Source: Patescibacteria group bacterium
GTDB lineage: Bacteria > Patescibacteriota > Gracilibacteria > UM-FILTER-43-11
Reading direction: 5' to 3'
NCBI GenBank assembly: GCA_029260955.1
Contig: JAJDCF010000086.1
Span: 1 to 6,823 of the forward strand
DNA length: 6,823 nt
The number at the start of each line of letters is the position of its first letter. Positions within the stretch are counted from its first letter, which is position 1. Shown here one piece after another: positions 5,365 to 6,823 of the stretch. The position numbers and the translations under genes are program-made. The notes beneath the pieces were generated by a model. It saw only the letters and a list, made by a program, of their open reading frames with translations, did no database searches and was not told the origin of the DNA.

Positions 5365-5955
5365 ATGCATAGTGAGGAGCAAAATCTGAGAAAACGAGGT
5401 TTCAAGCTGATTGCCGGTACCGATGAGGCTGGCAGAGGGCCCCTGGCAGGCCCTGTGGTGGCCGCTGCAGCGATTTTTGATGCAGACTACAGAAACCCCC
5501 TTATCACTGATTCTAAGCAGTTAACGGGGCTCCAGCGAGAGCAGCTTTTTGTCGAAATTAAGAACAATGCCCTAAGCTGGGCTGTTGGCGTTGTCGGTTG
5601 GCGGCAAATCGATGAAATGGGCATTCTGAATGCCAGTAAGCTAGCCATGCGGCGGGCTATTTTACAGCTCGATCCTACACCCGACTTCATTTTATCGGAT
5701 GCTGTAGGCTTGAATATTATGGGAATAGCGCAAAAAGCGGTCGTTAAGGCGGATGAATCGATTTTTTGCGTCGCAGGTGCTTCGATTTTGGCCAAAGTTC
5801 ACCGAGATAAGCTAATGATGAATTATCACAAAAAATACCCCGCTTACGGCTTTGATCAGCATATGGGCTACGCGACGAAAGTTCACCTGAGCGCCATCAA
5901 AAAACACGGTGCCTGCCAGATTCATCGCAAAAGCTTTTCGCCTTTTACTGGTTAA
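5365..5955 (+). CDS. rnhB: Ribonuclease HII
   Basis: 196 residues, normal for RNase HII, a cytoplasmic enzyme that cuts the RNA strand of RNA-DNA hybrids and removes single ribonucleotides left in DNA. The motifs are complete: GTDEAGRGPLAGPVVAAA (18-35) with D20 and E21, DSKQLT (49-54), the helix block IDEMGILNASKLAMRRAI (82-99), D112 (LSDAVG), D130 in VKADES, then AGASILAKVHRD (137-148) and YGFDQHMGYAT...HRKSFSP (161-193). D20, E21, D112 and D130 give the metal-binding quartet; the spacing of 18 between the last two equals that in the Thermotoga enzyme. VAGAS in place of the common IAAAS is a mild change. The start at 5365 has an AGGA site 8 nt upstream. Its end overlaps the opposing gene by 11 bp. 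Confidence 0.96.
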   Translation: MHSEEQNLRKRGFKLIAGTDEAGRGPLAGPVVAAAAIFDADYRNPLITDSKQLTGLQREQLFVEIKNNALSWAVGVVGWRQIDEMGILNASKLAMRRAILQLDPTPDFILSDAVGLNIMGIAQKAVVKADESIFCVAGASILAKVHRDKLMMNYHKKYPAYGFDQHMGYATKVHLSAIKKHGACQIHRKSFSPFTG

Positions 5956-6232
5956 TGTTGTGAGGAACCAAGTTTTCTCTCTCGTGGCTTCCCTCGCCGT
6001 GCATTTTTACTTCGTAGGTGATGTCTTCGCCGTAGACTTTTTCGAGTCCACTTTTTAAATGATGATCCCCTTCTTCGCTGGATAAATCGTGCATTGGGGC
6101 CGCATTATCAACATAAATAACAAGGTGCTTTGCTTCTTCATCAAAGGCTAACTCTTTTACATGAGCTTGAATGATGTCTTTGGTGTGGCCGTTTGTGATG
6201 GCTTCGGCGAGTAGTTTGATTTGGCGTTCCAT
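5945..6232 (-). CDS. Small protein of unknown function, faintly DUF721/DciA-like
   Basis: 95 residues, acidic and soluble, with no signal peptide or membrane segment. I do not firmly recognise it. Predicted layout: an N-terminal helix (about 1-28), a hydrophobic strand HLVIYVDNAAPMHDL (36-50), a helix HHLKSGLEKVYGE (57-69), a strand DITYEVKMH (70-78), then a polar tail. The order strand (V-D-x-A-x-x-x-x-L), helix (L-x-x-x-L-x-x-x-Y-G), strand (I-x-Y-x-V) resembles the C-terminal core of DUF721/DciA proteins, which include a loader of the replicative helicase. This is a weak resemblance by eye, not an assignment. The ATG at 6232 has no Shine-Dalgarno. An extended -10 (TGCTAACAT) lies upstream. 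Coding is supported by the steady hydrophobic/polar pattern and the tail-to-tail fit with rnhB. Confidence 0.68.
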   Translation of the reverse strand: MERQIKLLAEAITNGHTKDIIQAHVKELAFDEEAKHLVIYVDNAAPMHDLSSEEGDHHLKSGLEKVYGEDITYEVKMHGEGSHERENLVPHNINQ

Positions 6233-6243
6233 ATTTATGTGTG

Positions 6244-6266
6244 ATAAGTGGCGAATCGAGACTTAT
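6244..6266. promoter_or_regulatory. Dyad ATAAGT-N11-ACTTAT, possible operator
   Basis: Perfect 6-bp inverted repeat (6244-6249 and 6261-6266), centres 17 bp apart, 12-34 bp upstream of the minus-strand start at 6232. It touches the possible minus-strand -10 TAACAT (6265-6270). It could be an operator or a leader hairpin. Confidence 0.35.
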
Positions 6267-6273
6267 GTTAGCA
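6265..6273 (-). promoter_or_regulatory. Possible extended -10 promoter of the small minus-strand gene
   Basis: The minus strand reads TGCTAACAT (TGn plus TAACAT). No convincing -35 lies at the right distance (CTTTCA, 18 bp away, matches at 3 of 6). The form resembles TGCTAAAAT before the DUF4342 operon. Confidence 0.28.
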
Positions 6274-6282
6274 AATTTTAGG

Positions 6283-6451
6283 CTTGCGTGAAAGTGCAAT
6301 CCTCCATTAAAATTCCCCTGCAGTTGTGATTAAGGGGATCCACGCAAAATTCAATCGCAGGCCGTAGGCCGAGAAGGATTTTGTGGGGAGAGGAGGAGCT
6401 TGCGTAAGTTGAAGTAGGCGCCGATAGGCGTATACGTAAACTATAAGCAAG
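6283..6451 (+). ncRNA. Structured non-coding region, possible RNA leader or small RNA
   Basis: No gene is seen between 6233 and the tRNA, but many pairings nest. CTTGC (6283-6287) pairs with GCAAG (6447-6451). GCAATCCTCC (6296-6305) pairs with GGAGGA-[GC]-TTGC (6392-6403), ten pairs with a 2-nt bulge. TCCCCT/AGGGGA (6314-6319/6333-6338) forms a side hairpin. CCAC-[GC]-AAAATTC (6340-6352) pairs with GGATTTTGTGG (6376-6386), eleven pairs including one wobble, capped by GGCC-GTA-GGCC (6360-6370). Near the 3' side GCGCC-GATA-GGCGT (6418-6431 region) adds a tetraloop hairpin. Together they make a branched fold. It matches none of the RNAs I checked by eye (SRP, tmRNA, RNase P). The strand and limits of any transcript are not known. 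Confidence 0.4.
6409..6447 (+). promoter_or_regulatory. Candidate promoter(s) of tRNA-Glu
   Basis: TTGAAG (6409-6414), a 16-bp spacer and TATACG (6431-6436) match the consensus at 4 of 6 positions each. TATAAG (6442-6447), 15 bp before the tRNA, is a better -10 but lacks a -35. Either would give a short leader. If the structured region is transcribed with the tRNA, the promoter would lie further upstream. Confidence 0.3.
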
Positions 6452-6462
6452 ACGACGACGAA

Positions 6463-6537
6463 GGCCTCATCGTCTAGTGGTTAGGACTCCGGATTCTCAT
6501 TCCGGCAACAGGGGTTCGATTCCCCTTGAGGCTACCA
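6463..6537 (+). tRNA. tRNA-Glu (anticodon CTC)
   Basis: A 75-nt gene with a full cloverleaf. The acceptor GGCCTCA pairs with TGAGGCT (6527-6533), with a G1-U72 wobble. The D arm is CGTCTAGTGGTTAGGAC. The anticodon stem CCGGA/TCCGG (6489-6493/6501-6505) holds the loop TTCTCAT with anticodon CTC at 6496-6498. The T arm is AGGGG-TTCGATT-CCCCT, and discriminator A plus CCA (6535-6537) is encoded. CTC reads GAG. The D-arm and T-arm sequences are typical of tRNA-Glu. creD begins 28 bp downstream on the same strand with no visible terminator between. Confidence 0.96.
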
Positions 6538-6565
6538 ATGACATTTAGCAATAACCATCAAGAAG

Positions 6566-6823
6566 ATGAATGATAGATTATCTCACGGGATCAGTGGTTT
6601 TAAGGACTGGATAAAACGTTCTGTACTGCTGAAAGTCTTTTTTATGGGATTTTTAATTTTAGTTTTGATGATTCCTACCTTTATGGTGCAGGGACTTGTT
6701 CACAACAGGAAAAGTAGAATGAATTCGGCTGTGCGGGAAGTCACACAAAAATGGGGAGGCTCACAGTCTATTAAAGGTCCTGTTGTCAGCATTCCTTATT
6801 TAAAATGGCGCAATGGCAACAAA
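6566..6823 (+). CDS. creD: CreD-like inner membrane protein, N-terminal part
   Basis: Partial: the frame is open to the window end, giving 86 residues. A basic N-terminus with a single membrane segment (VLLKVFFMGFLILVLMIPTFMVQGLV, about 20-45) is followed by HNRKSRMNSAVREVTQKWGGSQSIKGPVVSIPYLKW. The pattern R-x-x-R-x-x-x-A-x-x-E-V-x-x-x-WG-x-x-Q-x-x-x-GP-x-x-x-x-PY is the N-terminal signature of CreD (cell envelope integrity protein; formerly Cet). In Escherichia coli creD belongs to the CreBC regulon and affects colicin E2 tolerance; its biochemical role is unclear. Full-length members are about 450 residues, so most of the gene is missing here. The ATG at 6566 directly follows AGAAG, a poor ribosome site. 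No creB or creC is in view. It may be transcribed with the tRNA-Glu upstream. Confidence 0.88.
   Translation, partial: MNDRLSHGISGFKDWIKRSVLLKVFFMGFLILVLMIPTFMVQGLVHNRKSRMNSAVREVTQKWGGSQSIKGPVVSIPYLKWRNGNK

Noticed and set aside
5945..6232. Ribosome hibernation factor (HPF/RaiA)
   Set aside because: The length is near, but the basic strand pattern and usual motifs of HPF are missing and the protein is acidic.
6283..6462. SRP RNA, tmRNA, RNase P RNA or 6S RNA
   Set aside because: The SRP core GGAAGG...AGCAG, the tmRNA ends and RNase P motifs are absent. A side hairpin in the middle does not fit a plain 6S rod. Only a covariance search could settle this.

Overview
The window reads as a piece of a bacterial chromosome of roughly mid-40s percent GC (estimated by eye). 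It is densely coded and carries mostly housekeeping and cell-envelope genes. I see no phage, transposon, CRISPR or plasmid gene. TGA is used as a stop twice (1063-1065 and 1683-1685, both in ATGA overlaps), which argues against codes that reassign TGA, such as code 25 of Gracilibacteria/Absconditabacteria. The promoters I can see are of the sigma70 type (TTGACA/TAATAT, TATAAT), and most start codons lack a clear Shine-Dalgarno sequence. The gene set and style would suit an uncultured bacterium, perhaps of the Candidate Phyla Radiation/Patescibacteria, but this placement is a weak inference.

Layout, left to right. (1) 2-607: the 3' end of glmS, the enzyme that makes glucosamine-6-phosphate for cell-wall sugars. 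(2) 608-801: an intergenic region with an array of four 11-bp repeats inside a long imperfect inverted repeat. (3) 802-2777: a tight plus-strand operon of a DUF4342 protein, a DUF1361 membrane protein, acylphosphatase and an N-formylglutamate amidohydrolase-like enzyme; the first three genes are joined by ATGA overlaps. (4) 2774-3610, minus: a secreted HExxH zinc metallopeptidase whose stop overlaps that of the operon. (5) 3611-3763: a divergent promoter region with two good sigma70 promoters. (6) 3764-5302: a Wzx/MATE-type polysaccharide flippase. (7) 5303-5364: a second array of 11-bp-period repeats, ending in the ribosome binding site of the next gene. (8) 5365-5955: ribonuclease HII. (9) 5945-6232, minus: a small protein of unknown function, faintly like DUF721/DciA, overlapping rnhB tail to tail. 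(10) 6233-6462: a non-coding region able to fold into a branched structure. (11) 6463-6537: tRNA-Glu(CTC). (12) 6566-6823: the start of a CreD-like inner-membrane protein, cut by the window end.

Several genes concern the envelope: GlmS supplies amino sugar, the flippase moves lipid-linked sugar across the membrane, the metallopeptidase is exported, and DUF1361 and CreD are membrane proteins. I see no classic defence or mobile system. What seems least described lies between genes: two unrelated arrays with the same 11-bp period and the same copy number, and the structured region before the tRNA.
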